Assembly: GCF_014648255.1 (NCBI RefSeq)
Contig: NZ_BMQT01000002.1
Coordinates: 1 to 64,000 of the forward strand
DNA length: 64,000 nt
Direction of reading: 5' to 3'
Source of the DNA: Nocardioides albus
GTDB taxonomy: Bacteria > Actinomycetota > Actinomycetes > Propionibacteriales > Nocardioidaceae
This document shows, one piece after another, positions 56,068 through 64,000 of this stretch. Position 1 is the stretch's first letter; every line of letters begins with the position of its first letter. Under the pieces are notes generated by a model that was given only the letters and a program-made list of their open reading frames with translations, was not told where the DNA came from and searched no databases. Both the position numbers and the translations under genes were made by a program.

Positions 56068-57539
56068 TCAGCCGGCAGAGCCAGCTGGGCCGACTGGGCC
56101 GACTCGTCGCGCCGCTCACCTCGCGCCTGGTCATCACCGCGGTCTCCCTGGTCCTGGTCGTCTCGCTGCTGATCGCGACAGTCGCCACGATCGCGCTGCG
56201 CGAGACCTTGCTCGACCGCCTCGACCGGGACGTACGCGACATGGCTCGTGGCGTCGCCGGATCAGGATCGGGCATCCGGCTGAACCTGGCCCCGAACTCC
56301 GTCTTCGCGGAGATCCCGGAGGACGGTCCCGCCCAGGGCACCCTCGGTGACTTCGACCCGGACGAGCTCGAGCCGCTCACCGCCGACGACCTCGCGGTGC
56401 TGCGGGAGGTGAGGGTCGATGCCCGGCCCCATGACGTCGAGCTGCCCCACCACGGCACCTACCGGGTGATCGCCCAGGCGGCCGTGAACACGAGCACGGG
56501 ACAGACGATCGTCGTCGTCACCGGTCACTCGACCGCAGAGGTCGAGAAGACCATCGGGAGCCTGATCTTCTGGGAGGTGCTGCTGACCCTGCTGGGCGTC
56601 GTGGCCGCCGCGGGCGTCGGCTACGTCGTCGTACGCCGCCAGCTCAGCCCGCTGCGAGAGGTGGCCGCCACCGCGCACGCGGTCGCCGGACTGCCGATGT
56701 CCTCGGGCGAGGTCTCGGTGACCGAACGGGTCCCCGAGCGGCTCACCGACGAGGACACCGAGGTCGGTCAGGTCGGGGCCGCGCTCAACTCGCTGCTCGA
56801 CCACGTGGAGACCTCCCTGGCCGAACGCCACCGCAGCGAGCAGCAGGTGCGTCAGTTCGTCGCCGACGCCTCCCACGAGCTGCGTACGCCGCTGACCACC
56901 ATCCGCGGCTACACCGAGCTCGCCCAGCAGCGGCCCGAAGCGGTCCCGATGGCGCTCGGCAAGGTGGAGGAGGAGTCGCTGCGGATGACCACGCTGGTCG
57001 AGGATCTGCTCCTGCTCGCCCGCCTCGACCAGGGCCGGCCGCTCGCCCGAGAACCCGTCGACCTGACCAGGTTGCTCCTCGAGGCCGTCGACGACGCCCG
57101 GGTCGTCGCCCCGTCGCACAGCTGGCGGCTCGAGCTGCCGGCCGACGTCGACGCCGACTCCGATGCCGACTCCGATGCCGACTCCGATGCCGTCGAGGTG
57201 ATCGTCACCGGAGACGACCAGCGACTCCACCAGGTGATCAGCAACCTGCTCACCAACGAGCGCCGACACACGCCCGCCGGCACCACGGTCACCGTCCGCG
57301 TACGTCCCGACGGGTTCGACGTCCACGACGACGGGCCCGGCTTCCCGCCGGACCTCGTCCCGCGGGCCTTCGAGCGCTTCACCCGCGCCGACGAGGCCCG
57401 TCAGCGCGACGGCGGTGCCGGCCTCGGGCTGGCCCTGGTCCACGCCATCGTCTCCGCCCACGGCGGCACGGTGACCCTCGAGAGCGCACCCGGCGACACC
57501 ACCATCGCCGTACGTCTCCCGCGCTCCTCCGAGGGGTGA
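56064..57539 (+). CDS. Sensor histidine kinase
   Basis: This 491-residue kinase has membrane helices near residues 22-45 and 175-195 flanking an extracytoplasmic domain, then a HAMP domain. The H-box is FVADASHELRTPLTTIRGY, and the G-boxes are DDGPGFP and GAGLGLAL. The N-box reads NLLTNERRHTPAG, with Glu where Ala is usual. A 12-bp unit repeated three times (57153-57188) encodes DADSDADSDADSDA in the ATP-binding region and could vary in length by slippage. It is coupled to the preceding response regulator. Confidence 0.9.
   Translation: MISRQSQLGRLGRLVAPLTSRLVITAVSLVLVVSLLIATVATIALRETLLDRLDRDVRDMARGVAGSGSGIRLNLAPNSVFAEIPEDGPAQGTLGDFDPDELEPLTADDLAVLREVRVDARPHDVELPHHGTYRVIAQAAVNTSTGQTIVVVTGHSTAEVEKTIGSLIFWEVLLTLLGVVAAAGVGYVVVRRQLSPLREVAATAHAVAGLPMSSGEVSVTERVPERLTDEDTEVGQVGAALNSLLDHVETSLAERHRSEQQVRQFVADASHELRTPLTTIRGYTELAQQRPEAVPMALGKVEEESLRMTTLVEDLLLLARLDQGRPLAREPVDLTRLLLEAVDDARVVAPSHSWRLELPADVDADSDADSDADSDAVEVIVTGDDQRLHQVISNLLTNERRHTPAGTTVTVRVRPDGFDVHDDGPGFPPDLVPRAFERFTRADEARQRDGGAGLGLALVHAIVSAHGGTVTLESAPGDTTIAVRLPRSSEG
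57153..57188 (+). repeat. 12-bp microsatellite-like repeat inside the kinase gene
   Basis: GCCGACTCCGAT occurs three times in direct tandem. Each unit adds four residues (ADSD), so copy-number changes keep the frame. Confidence 0.85.
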
Positions 57540-57649
57540 GGTGGGGTTTTCCCTACCCGGGTCGGCTCCCTGAGCCCATCGTGGGCTGACGACGCATTCC
57601 ATAGCGTCGAGGGGTGACATCAGCCACCCCGAACCCCAGGAGCCATCCC

Positions 57650-58417
57650 ATGACCACACCTGCCTTGGAGGTCGTCGGCCTCACTCGGATCTACGGCACC
57701 GGAGCGGCCGCCGTGCCTGCGCTCAACGGACTCGACCTGGCGTGCGCGCCGGGTACGTTCACTGCCGTGATGGGGCCTTCCGGCTCCGGCAAGTCCACCT
57801 TCCTGACCTGTGCCGGAGCGCTGGAGCAGCCGACCGAAGGCCGCGTCCTGATCGCCGGCCAGGACGTCACCGAGCTCTCCGAGGCGCGCCGCACCAGGAT
57901 GCGCCGCGAACGCATCGGGTTCGTCTTCCAGGGCTTCCACCTGCTGCCCTACCTCACCGCCGAGCAGAACGTCGCGCTGCCGCTGCGCCTGGCGGGGCGT
58001 CGGATAGATGCGGCCGCCCGTCGGCGGATCCGCGAGCTGCTCGACCGGGTCGGTCTGGGAGATCGCGCCGGTCATCTGCCGACCCAGCTCTCCGGCGGCC
58101 AGCAGCAGCGGGTCGCGATCGCCCGGGCATTGGTGACCGGCCCCGACATCGTGCTCGCCGACGAGCCCACCGGGGCCCTCGACTCCCACACCGCCGCTTC
58201 GGTGCTCGCCCTGCTCCGCAGCCTCGTCCACGAGCTCGGCGCGACCGTGGTGATGGTGACCCATGACCCGGTCGCCGCCGCGTACGCGGACAGCGTGGTC
58301 TTCCTCGTCGACGGCCGCGCCGTCGGGCGGATGGAGAACCCCGTTGCCGAGGCTGTCGCCGGCCAGATGGCACACCTCGACGAGCTCACCGCCCGGACCG
58401 AGCGGGAGATGGTGTGA
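57650..58417 (+). CDS. ABC transporter ATP-binding protein (MacB/LolD type)
   Basis: This 255-residue ATPase has Walker A GPSGSGKS, the Q-loop in GFVFQGFHLLPYL, signature LSGGQQQR, Walker B IVLADEPTG and H-loop VMVTHD. The sequence pattern is that of LolD/MacB-type ATPases that work with FtsX-like permeases in lipoprotein release or peptide antibiotic resistance. ATG 57650 with CAGGAG is preferred over an in-frame GTG at 57614. The permease overlaps directly downstream. Confidence 0.92.
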   Translation: MTTPALEVVGLTRIYGTGAAAVPALNGLDLACAPGTFTAVMGPSGSGKSTFLTCAGALEQPTEGRVLIAGQDVTELSEARRTRMRRERIGFVFQGFHLLPYLTAEQNVALPLRLAGRRIDAAARRRIRELLDRVGLGDRAGHLPTQLSGGQQQRVAIARALVTGPDIVLADEPTGALDSHTAASVLALLRSLVHELGATVVMVTHDPVAAAYADSVVFLVDGRAVGRMENPVAEAVAGQMAHLDELTARTEREMV

Positions 58418-59766
58418 TGTTCACCCTGGCACTGCGCTCGCTACGGCACCGCGCCACCGCCATGACCGCGACCTTCGTCGCGATCCTGCTCGGCACGGCG
58501 GTGATGGGTTCCTTCACGCCGCTGATCCAGGTCGCTCTCGATCCCGGCACGCCGAGCGCCGAGCAGGAGACCCTGCTCGTCCTCGGCGGCGTGGTCGGAG
58601 CCTGGGGGACCGTCATCGCGCTCTTCTCGGTGGTCTCCACCGTCGGCATCACCGTCCGACAGCGAGAGGTCGAGATCGGGCTGCTGCGCACCGTCGGTGC
58701 CGAGCCCCGTCAGGTCCGTGCGCTGGTGCGGGCCGAGACGCTCGTGGTCGCGCTCGTCGCTGCGGTCCTCGGCGCGCTCGTGGCGAGCCTGACCAGCCGC
58801 GCGCTCCTCGAGCTGCTGCAGTCCGGTGGCGTCGTCGGTGAGCAGGTCGTCCACTCCGGGGGAGGGGTCGCGCTCGCGGCAACCGTCGTCCTGCTCCTGG
58901 TCGTCTCCTTGGCCGCGGCCGGCCTGGCCGGATCACGCGCTTCCCGGGGGCCGGCGACGGTCGCCCCGTCCGAAGGCCGGGCCGGGTCCGGCCGGATCGC
59001 CTGGTGGCGTTGGGCGGTGGCCCTGGTCGCGGTCGGCCAGACCGCGACCATGGTCGCGATGACCATGGCCACGGGCAAGGACGCCGCCAACCCCTACGAC
59101 GCGATGGCGATGACCGGCTCTCTCGGTCTCCTGCTCGCGGTAGGGCTCGCCGCCCTGGCACCGCTGCTGCTGCGGGCCGGCAGCTGGCTGCTGCGACCGC
59201 TCCTGGTCGGGACGAGCGGTCATCTGGCGGCGTACAACACCTCGCGAAGGTCCCATCTGCTCGCCGGAGTGCTCGCGCCGGTGATGGTGCTCTCGGCGGC
59301 AGCAGTGAGCATCCTGATGCTGGTCGGAATCGACGAGCGTACGCTCCCCGCCGGTCTGTCGCCGGAGCTCACCGAGGAGTTCGAGACGATCAACCTGCTC
59401 AACAACGTGGTCACCGCGATGATCTGCGCGTTCGCGGCGATCATGGTCGTCAATGCCTTCGCCGCGGTCCTCGCCGACCGGCGCCTGGAGCTGCACCGGC
59501 TGCGGCTGCTGGGCGCCACCCCCGGTCAGGTGCGCGGCTCCGTCCTTGCCGAGGCCGGCATCGTCGCCGCGGTCGGCGCCGTCGTCGGTCTGCTCGCCGC
59601 CCAGGCGACGATCGTCCCGTTCGCCTACGTCCGCGGTGAGGGCGTGGTCCCCGACGCACAGCTCTGGCTGCCGCCCCTGCTGCTCGCCGGTGCGGTGGCG
59701 CTGACGTTGGCCTCCGCGGTCGGCGCGACGAGCCGGGCATTACGCGCGACGTCCGACGCCCGCTGA
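58417..59766 (+). CDS. FtsX-like ABC transporter permease
   Basis: This 449-residue permease has an N-terminal membrane segment (RHRATAMTATFVAILLGTA), an FtsX-type domain with TVGITVRQREVEIGLLRTVGAEPRQV, and about eight more hydrophobic stretches. A second FtsX-like block has LADRRLELHRLRLLGATPGQVRGSVLAEAG. It pairs with the upstream ATPase (TGATG overlap). Similar transporters linked to two-component systems confer resistance to cell-wall-active peptides. Confidence 0.88.
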   Translation: MFTLALRSLRHRATAMTATFVAILLGTAVMGSFTPLIQVALDPGTPSAEQETLLVLGGVVGAWGTVIALFSVVSTVGITVRQREVEIGLLRTVGAEPRQVRALVRAETLVVALVAAVLGALVASLTSRALLELLQSGGVVGEQVVHSGGGVALAATVVLLLVVSLAAAGLAGSRASRGPATVAPSEGRAGSGRIAWWRWAVALVAVGQTATMVAMTMATGKDAANPYDAMAMTGSLGLLLAVGLAALAPLLLRAGSWLLRPLLVGTSGHLAAYNTSRRSHLLAGVLAPVMVLSAAAVSILMLVGIDERTLPAGLSPELTEEFETINLLNNVVTAMICAFAAIMVVNAFAAVLADRRLELHRLRLLGATPGQVRGSVLAEAGIVAAVGAVVGLLAAQATIVPFAYVRGEGVVPDAQLWLPPLLLAGAVALTLASAVGATSRALRATSDAR

Positions 59767-61016
59767 TGTCACACTCACTCCTGATGACCGAGTGGGATGC
59801 ACCGATCCGGAGCGTGCGGCCGGAGCCGTTCAGCGGGCAGGCGCTCGTCGAGCGGCTCCGGCTGACCGGGCTGTCGCTGGGCTATGCCCTGATGATGGCG
59901 CCGGCCCTGGTGCTGGCGATCCTCACGCTGCTCTCGATCCCGCTCGGCCTGGTGTTCGGGGTCGGCATCGTCATCGCCCTCGGCGCGGTGCCGGCGACCC
60001 AGGCCGTCACCCGCGTGCATCGGCGGGTGAGCGGGAGCCTCCTCGGGGAGACCATCCCCGAGACGTACGCGGACCTGAGCTCGCAGCCGGTCCTCGGCCG
60101 TCCGTTCCGATGGATCAGGGAGCAGCCTCGGTGGCGCGACTTCGCCTTCTGCTGTTTCTCCGCGACCGGCGGATTCGTGCTCTCCTTGCTGCCCGCTGCA
60201 CTCCTGACCACGCCCCTGACCTGGCTGATCCTGGCCCTCACCGGCATCGGCTGGGTGGCTTGGCTGCTGATCCTGCTCACCGGTCCGCTGCTGCTGGCGT
60301 GGTGGGTCGCGACCCCGGCGATCGTCCGGGCGCGTGCGCTGGCCGAGCGCGGCATCTTCGGTCAGGGCGACGCCGCTGCGTTGGCCGCCAGGGTCGAGAA
60401 GGTCGAGTCGACCCGTGCCGAGACGCTGGACCACTCCGCGGCCGAGCTGCGCCGTATCGAGCGTGACCTCCACGACGGTGCCCAGGCCAGGATCGCCGCC
60501 GTGGGGATGAGCGTGGGGCTGGCCGAGAAGCTGATGGCGACCGACCCCGATGCCGCCGCCGCGCTGCTGCGGGAGGCCCGTGAGACCACTGTGTCGGCGC
60601 TGGAGGACCTGCGGGGAGTCGTACGCGGCATCCTGCCGCCCGTGCTCGCCGACCGTGGTCTCGTGGGGGCCGTCGAAGCCTTGACCGCCGGGCTGCCGCT
60701 GCCGGTCACCGTCGCCATCGAGCTGCCCGGGCGCCTGCCCGACCCCGTCGAGTCGGCGGCCTACTTCGCCGTGGCCGAGTGCCTGGCCAACGCGGTCAAG
60801 CACTCCGACGCCGACCGCGCATTCGTACGCGGCAGCCACAATGGGCAACGGCTGCGGATCGTCGTGGGCGACAACGGCCGCGGCGGCGCCGATGCCTCCG
60901 GCCACGGGCTCGCCGGGGTGGCGACCAGACTGGCCGCCTTCGACGGAACCGTCGAGGTCGAGAGCCCGTTCGGCGGACCGACCCTGATCACGCTGGAGGT
61001 GCCTTGCCGGATCTGA
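59766..61016 (+). CDS. NarL-type sensor histidine kinase
   Basis: This 416-residue kinase has several N-terminal membrane segments up to residue ~190, then a HisKA_3 dimerisation domain with the phosphorylated His in RRIERDLHDGAQARIAAVG. The ATPase domain has AYFAVAECLANAVKHSDA and GDNGRGGADASGHGLAGVATRL. This architecture is that of DesK/LiaS-like kinases partnered with LuxR-type regulators. It overlaps the permease gene by one base and the regulator gene by 13, so transporter and signalling genes form one operon. Confidence 0.9.
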   Translation: MSHSLLMTEWDAPIRSVRPEPFSGQALVERLRLTGLSLGYALMMAPALVLAILTLLSIPLGLVFGVGIVIALGAVPATQAVTRVHRRVSGSLLGETIPETYADLSSQPVLGRPFRWIREQPRWRDFAFCCFSATGGFVLSLLPAALLTTPLTWLILALTGIGWVAWLLILLTGPLLLAWWVATPAIVRARALAERGIFGQGDAAALAARVEKVESTRAETLDHSAAELRRIERDLHDGAQARIAAVGMSVGLAEKLMATDPDAAAALLREARETTVSALEDLRGVVRGILPPVLADRGLVGAVEALTAGLPLPVTVAIELPGRLPDPVESAAYFAVAECLANAVKHSDADRAFVRGSHNGQRLRIVVGDNGRGGADASGHGLAGVATRLAAFDGTVEVESPFGGPTLITLEVPCRI

Positions 61017-61654
61017 GGGTGGTTCTGGCAGAGGACCAGGCGCTGCTTCGTGTCGGTCTCACCCGGATCCTCGAAGCGGGTGGCATCGAGGTCGTCGAGG
61101 CCGTCGACAACGCGCCCGCGCTGGCGCGGGCCCTGGTCCGACCGGACGTGGACGCGGCGGTGGTCGACGTACGCCTTCCTCCGACCTTCACCACCGAGGG
61201 CATCACCGCTGCGATCGAGGTCAGAAGGGTGCGGCCAGGGTTTCCCGTGCTGGTGCTGAGCCAGTACGTCGAGCCGCTCTACGCGCGCGACCTGCTCGCA
61301 GGCGGAGAGGGTGCGGTCGGCTATCTGCTCAAGGACCGCGTCGCCGACGTCGACGCCTTCCTCGGGGCGGTCGGCCAGGTCGCCGGCGGCGGGACCGTCC
61401 TCGACCCTGAGGTCGTGGCCGCCCTCCTCACCCGCCGCGAACGCCCGCTCGACCGGCTGACCGAGCGAGAGCGCGAGGTGATGACCCTGATCGCCGAGGG
61501 CCGCTCCAACGCCGCCATCGCCGCCCGGCTCTTCGTCACCGAGAAGGCGGTCGGCAAGCACATCAGCTCGATCTTCACCAAGCTCGACCTGCCCCAGGCG
61601 AGCGACGACAACCGTCGCGTGCTCGCCGTCCTGGCCTGGCTCAACGACACCTGA
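61004..61654 (+). CDS. LuxR/NarL-family response regulator
   Basis: This 216-residue regulator has a receiver domain with VVLAEDQALLRVGL, phosphoacceptor Asp in AAVVDVRLPP and Lys in VGYLLKDRVAD, then a LuxR DNA-binding domain LTEREREVMTLIAEGRSNAAIA followed by LFVTEKAVGKHISSIFTKLDL. TTG 61004, just after GGAGG, gives the natural N-terminus; GTG 61019 is an alternative. It probably controls the upstream ABC transporter. The 21-bp array at 61655 follows the stop immediately. Confidence 0.9.
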   Translation: MPDLRVVLAEDQALLRVGLTRILEAGGIEVVEAVDNAPALARALVRPDVDAAVVDVRLPPTFTTEGITAAIEVRRVRPGFPVLVLSQYVEPLYARDLLAGGEGAVGYLLKDRVADVDAFLGAVGQVAGGGTVLDPEVVAALLTRRERPLDRLTEREREVMTLIAEGRSNAAIAARLFVTEKAVGKHISSIFTKLDLPQASDDNRRVLAVLAWLNDT

Positions 61655-61785
61655 GCGAGACGTCACTCCCGTCGGCCGAGACGTCGCTTACGTCGGCCGA
61701 GACGTCACGCCGGTGACAACTCGGCCGACGTAAGTGACGCTTCGGCCGACGTACCTGACGTCTCGGCCGACGTACCTGACGTCTC
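61655..61785. repeat. 21-bp inverted tandem array between convergent regulator and nadA genes
   Basis: Three left-oriented units (ending at 61672, 61693 and 61714) contain CGAGACGTC. After a 7-base centre, three right-oriented units run 61722-61742, 61743-61763 and 61764-61784; the last two are identical and contain GACGTCTCGGC at their end. Core, period and placement match the array at 34651-34855. Confidence 0.9.
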
Positions 61786-61800
61786 GGCAGTGCTCGTTGG

Positions 61801-62985
61801 TCAGTCCTTCTCGGTCTTGCCGGGGAGGTCGAGCATCCGCTGGAGGGCGAGCTCGGCGTAGTGAGCGGTGTCGGGGTCGACCTCGATGCGGTTGACGACC
61901 TGGCCCTCGACGAGGGACTCCAGCGCCCAGACGAGGTGGGGGAGGTCGATGCGGTTCATCGTCGAGCAGTAGCAGACGGTGCGGTCGAGGAAGACGATCC
62001 GCTTGTCGGAGTGGGCGGCGGCGAGACGCTTGACCAGGTTGAGCTCGGTGCCGATCGCCCAGGCCGACCCGGCGGGGGCGGCCTCGATGGTGTTGATGAT
62101 GAACTCGGTCGAGCCGACCAGGTCGGCCTTGAGGACGACCTCGTGCTGGCACTCGGGGTGGACCAGGATCTGCACGCCCGGGATCTCGGCGCGCAGATCG
62201 TCGATGGTGTCGGGGGAGAAGCGACCGTGGACGGAGCAGTGGCCCTTCCACAGGATCACCTTCGCCGCGCGCAGCTCCTCGGCGCTGAGGCCGCCGCCGG
62301 GCTTGAGCGGGTCCCAGACCACGCAGTCGCCGAGCGACATGCCGAGCTTGAGCACGGCGGTGTTGCGGCCGAGGTGCTGGTCGGGGAAGAAGAGGACCTT
62401 GGCGCCGCCGTCGACATCAGCCTTCTGGTCGAAGGCCCACTCCAGCACGGCCTGCGCGTTGGAGGAGGTGCACACGACGCCGTCGTGACGTCCGCAGAAC
62501 GCCTTGATGTCGGCGGAGGAGTTCATGTAGGTCACCGGCACGACCTGGTCGGCCACGCCTGCCTCCTCCAGAGCCGACCAAGCCTTCTCGACCTGGCCCA
62601 GTCGCGCCATGTCGGCCATCGAGCACCCGGCCGCGAGGTCCGGAAGGATGACCGCCTGCGACGGCGAGGTGAGGATGTCGGCCGACTCGGCCATGAAGTG
62701 CACGCCGCAGAAGACGATGTATTCCGCGTCCGGCCGCGCGGCCGCGTCGCGGGCGAGCTTGAAGGAGTCGCCCATGACGTCAGCGAACTGGACGACCTCG
62801 TCGCGCTGGTAGTGGTGTCCGAGGACGAACACGCGTTCGCCGAGCTTCGCCTTGGCGGCGAGCGCGCGCTCGACCAGGTCGGGGTCGGAGGCGGCCGGCA
62901 GGTCGCCGGGGCACTCGACGCCACGCTCGGAGTTCAGGTCGACGCCGCGCCCCAGGGGGAGCAGCGGGAGGTCCACAGTCGTCAT
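61801..62985 (-). CDS. nadA: Quinolinate synthase
   Basis: This 394-residue [4Fe-4S] enzyme condenses iminoaspartate with DHAP to quinolinate for NAD synthesis. Conserved segments include VLGHHYQRDEVVQFAD, GDSFKLAR, IVFCGVHFMAESADIL, AGCSMADMA, VVCTSSNA, LFFPDQHLGRN, HPECQHEVV and FLDRTVCYCSTMNR, supplying the cluster Cys residues. ATG 62985 gives the family-like start. TATTAT lies seven bases upstream, suggesting a leaderless transcript. No nadB or nadC is adjacent. Confidence 0.95.
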   Translation of the reverse strand: MTTVDLPLLPLGRGVDLNSERGVECPGDLPAASDPDLVERALAAKAKLGERVFVLGHHYQRDEVVQFADVMGDSFKLARDAAARPDAEYIVFCGVHFMAESADILTSPSQAVILPDLAAGCSMADMARLGQVEKAWSALEEAGVADQVVPVTYMNSSADIKAFCGRHDGVVCTSSNAQAVLEWAFDQKADVDGGAKVLFFPDQHLGRNTAVLKLGMSLGDCVVWDPLKPGGGLSAEELRAAKVILWKGHCSVHGRFSPDTIDDLRAEIPGVQILVHPECQHEVVLKADLVGSTEFIINTIEAAPAGSAWAIGTELNLVKRLAAAHSDKRIVFLDRTVCYCSTMNRIDLPHLVWALESLVEGQVVNRIEVDPDTAHYAELALQRMLDLPGKTEKD

Positions 62986-62992
62986 GATGACG

Positions 62993-62998
62993 ATAATA
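62993..62998 (-). promoter_or_regulatory. -10 box of nadA (leaderless type)
   Basis: On the minus strand TATTAT is seven bases before ATG 62985, in a markedly AT-rich patch. Confidence 0.55.
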
Positions 62999-63049
62999 CA
63001 TGTCGCGGGGTCGATGCCTGGGTGGCGTAGGTCACACGGTGGACCGCGC

Positions 63050-64000
63050 TCAGGCGCGGAGCGGGCGGACGGCCTCCCACGCCGGGTCGGTGTCGACCCG
63101 GGTGACGACGTCGCCGTGGGCCCAGTCGCCGACCGTCGCCTCCAGTCGCTGCGGAGCCGAGGTGGTCGGGTCGACGTAAGCATGGAGAAGACGGACCCCG
63201 TTGGTGGTCTCGTGCGCGACGACACGGCCGTCGGGCCCCAGGGTCGAGGCGAGGCGGTCCTCGAGCCGGCCGAGATCGCGCAGCGCATCGGCCGAGGGAA
63301 GACCGCGCTCGGCGAAGCCGACGTACGGGACCATCACGCCCACGTGGTGGGTCAGGTTGGGGGCGATGACCGGGTGCAGCGGGACGACCGCGCTCGCCAC
63401 CACCGGACCCTGTGGGCTCTCCCCGCGGAGCAGGACCCAGGCCGGGTTGCCATCGGGGTCGACGTACTCCTTGCGGAGATTGCGTACGGCGGCACGCAGC
63501 CCGTCGAGGCCGAAGCCGTCGCGGGGGCGGGCCGCGGTGGTCTCGACCTCGCCGATCCACAGCTCGGTGCTGGACTCGCCCAGCGTGGTGTCGAGGGCGT
63601 GGAAGGCGACCTGCAGGCGGGCGTCGTCGGCAAGATCCGCGAAAGCCGGGTGGAAGAGCGTGAGATCGAAGTGGGCGCCGTTCTGCCGAGCGCTCACCAA
63701 GACGTCGGCCAGCCGGATCGCGGCTCCGTCTGATGTGGTGAGCACCGTCTGAGCCGGCTCGTCGACCGGCGGTCGCTGGTCGCTGAACTCCCAGGGCGAG
63801 ACACCGTCAGGCTCGGGGGCGGCGAGCAGCCAGCGGCGGGCCAGCGCGCGATGGTCCGGGTTCCCACCGGCAGAGACGACCAGCAGCCGTCCGCCCAACG
63901 GCCCGGGCCCGACCTCCCAGCTCAGACCCGCCTCCATCGCGTCGACCCGTCTGGCCAGCAGGTTGACCAGCGCGTCCTGGTCGTCGGCGTCGAGCGCGGC
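63050..64000 (-). CDS. DUF695-like protein, 5' end outside the window
   Basis: At least 316 residues are encoded, and the frame is still open at the window edge. An internal ATG at 63937 exists, but the preceding codons (DDQDALVNLLARRVDAMEAGL) read like family sequence, so the gene probably starts beyond 64000. Segments such as LSWEVGPGPLGGRLLVVSAGGNPDHRALARRWL and NLTHHVGVMVPYVGFAERGLPS (described here in parts) fit DUF695-like proteins of actinobacteria. No enzymatic motif is visible and the role is unknown. Confidence 0.65.
   Translation of the reverse strand, partial: AALDADDQDALVNLLARRVDAMEAGLSWEVGPGPLGGRLLVVSAGGNPDHRALARRWLLAAPEPDGVSPWEFSDQRPPVDEPAQTVLTTSDGAAIRLADVLVSARQNGAHFDLTLFHPAFADLADDARLQVAFHALDTTLGESSTELWIGEVETTAARPRDGFGLDGLRAAVRNLRKEYVDPDGNPAWVLLRGESPQGPVVASAVVPLHPVIAPNLTHHVGVMVPYVGFAERGLPSADALRDLGRLEDRLASTLGPDGRVVAHETTNGVRLLHAYVDPTTSAPQRLEATVGDWAHGDVVTRVDTDPAWEAVRPLRA

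Noticed and set aside
1..64000. tRNA or rRNA genes
   Set aside because: I looked for GGTTCGAATCC-like T-arms and cloverleaf pairing in the intergenic gaps and saw none. A covariance-model scan would be needed to be certain.

Overview
The window is high-GC (about 70%) actinobacterial chromosome. Gene content and order (dxr-rseP-ispG-GNAT-proS, then rimP-nusA-rnpM-infB-rbfA-truB-ribF-rpsO-pnp-M16 peptidase-dapB) point to Propionibacteriales, most likely Nocardioides or another Nocardioidaceae genus. This is inferred from gene order and protein character; no database was searched. Many starts have a TANNNT box 6-7 nt upstream, which suggests leaderless mRNAs. No tRNA, rRNA, CRISPR array or transposase gene was seen.

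Layout. 1-2165: a DUF222/HNH endonuclease gene flanked by an imperfect inverted repeat, next to REP-like palindromes. 2166-10250: accessory metabolism (permuted papain-like hydrolase, TetR regulator with amidase, divergent aminotransferase and aldehyde dehydrogenase, OatA-type acyltransferase). 10454-14185: MEP-pathway genes dxr and ispG around the site-2 protease rseP. 14186-20372: an accessory island, discussed below. 20373-26135: GNAT, secreted propeller-like protein, proS, a degenerate CoA-transferase and a HAD hydrolase. 26359-27277: DUF4439 and lipoprotein genes. 27464-34643: rimP to truB. 34860-40802: penicillin-acylase family enzyme, ribF, a membrane protein and a PadR-HAAS pair. 41103-48088: rpsO, molybdoenzyme, pnp, M16 peptidase, methyltransferase, dapB. 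48106-52305: a response regulator-kinase-GerMN lipoprotein operon, a STAS protein and DUF3043. 52491-55229: the Psp set pspA-pspAA-htpX-pspAB. 55342-61654: two two-component systems around an ABC transporter. 61801-64000: nadA and a partial DUF695-like gene.

The most interesting locus is 14186-20372, which separates ispG from the GNAT gene that follows it directly in other actinobacteria. Its left arm, on the minus strand, encodes a phosphoribosyltransferase-like protein and then a prokaryotic viperin (antiviral radical-SAM enzyme). Its right arm, on the plus strand, encodes a NACHT/STAND-like NTPase overlapping a short-chain dehydrogenase. The phosphoribosyltransferase and the NTPase start with clearly homologous ~80-residue N-terminal modules. 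Both promoters carry GGAC-core boxes repeated every 11 bp. A 51-residue exported peptide and a KOW-domain membrane protein lie between the arms. I read this as one coordinated, probably antiviral, two-armed system.

Structured non-coding DNA is a second theme. Three related 21-bp-period inverted tandem arrays fill gaps between convergent genes (34651-34855, 46590-46695, 61655-61785). Two hairpin elements share a core and have arms that differ only by compensatory changes (12938-13013, 53548-53709). Between rnpM and infB, three ATGA-linked mini-ORFs lead into a hairpin that abuts the infB ribosome-binding site.
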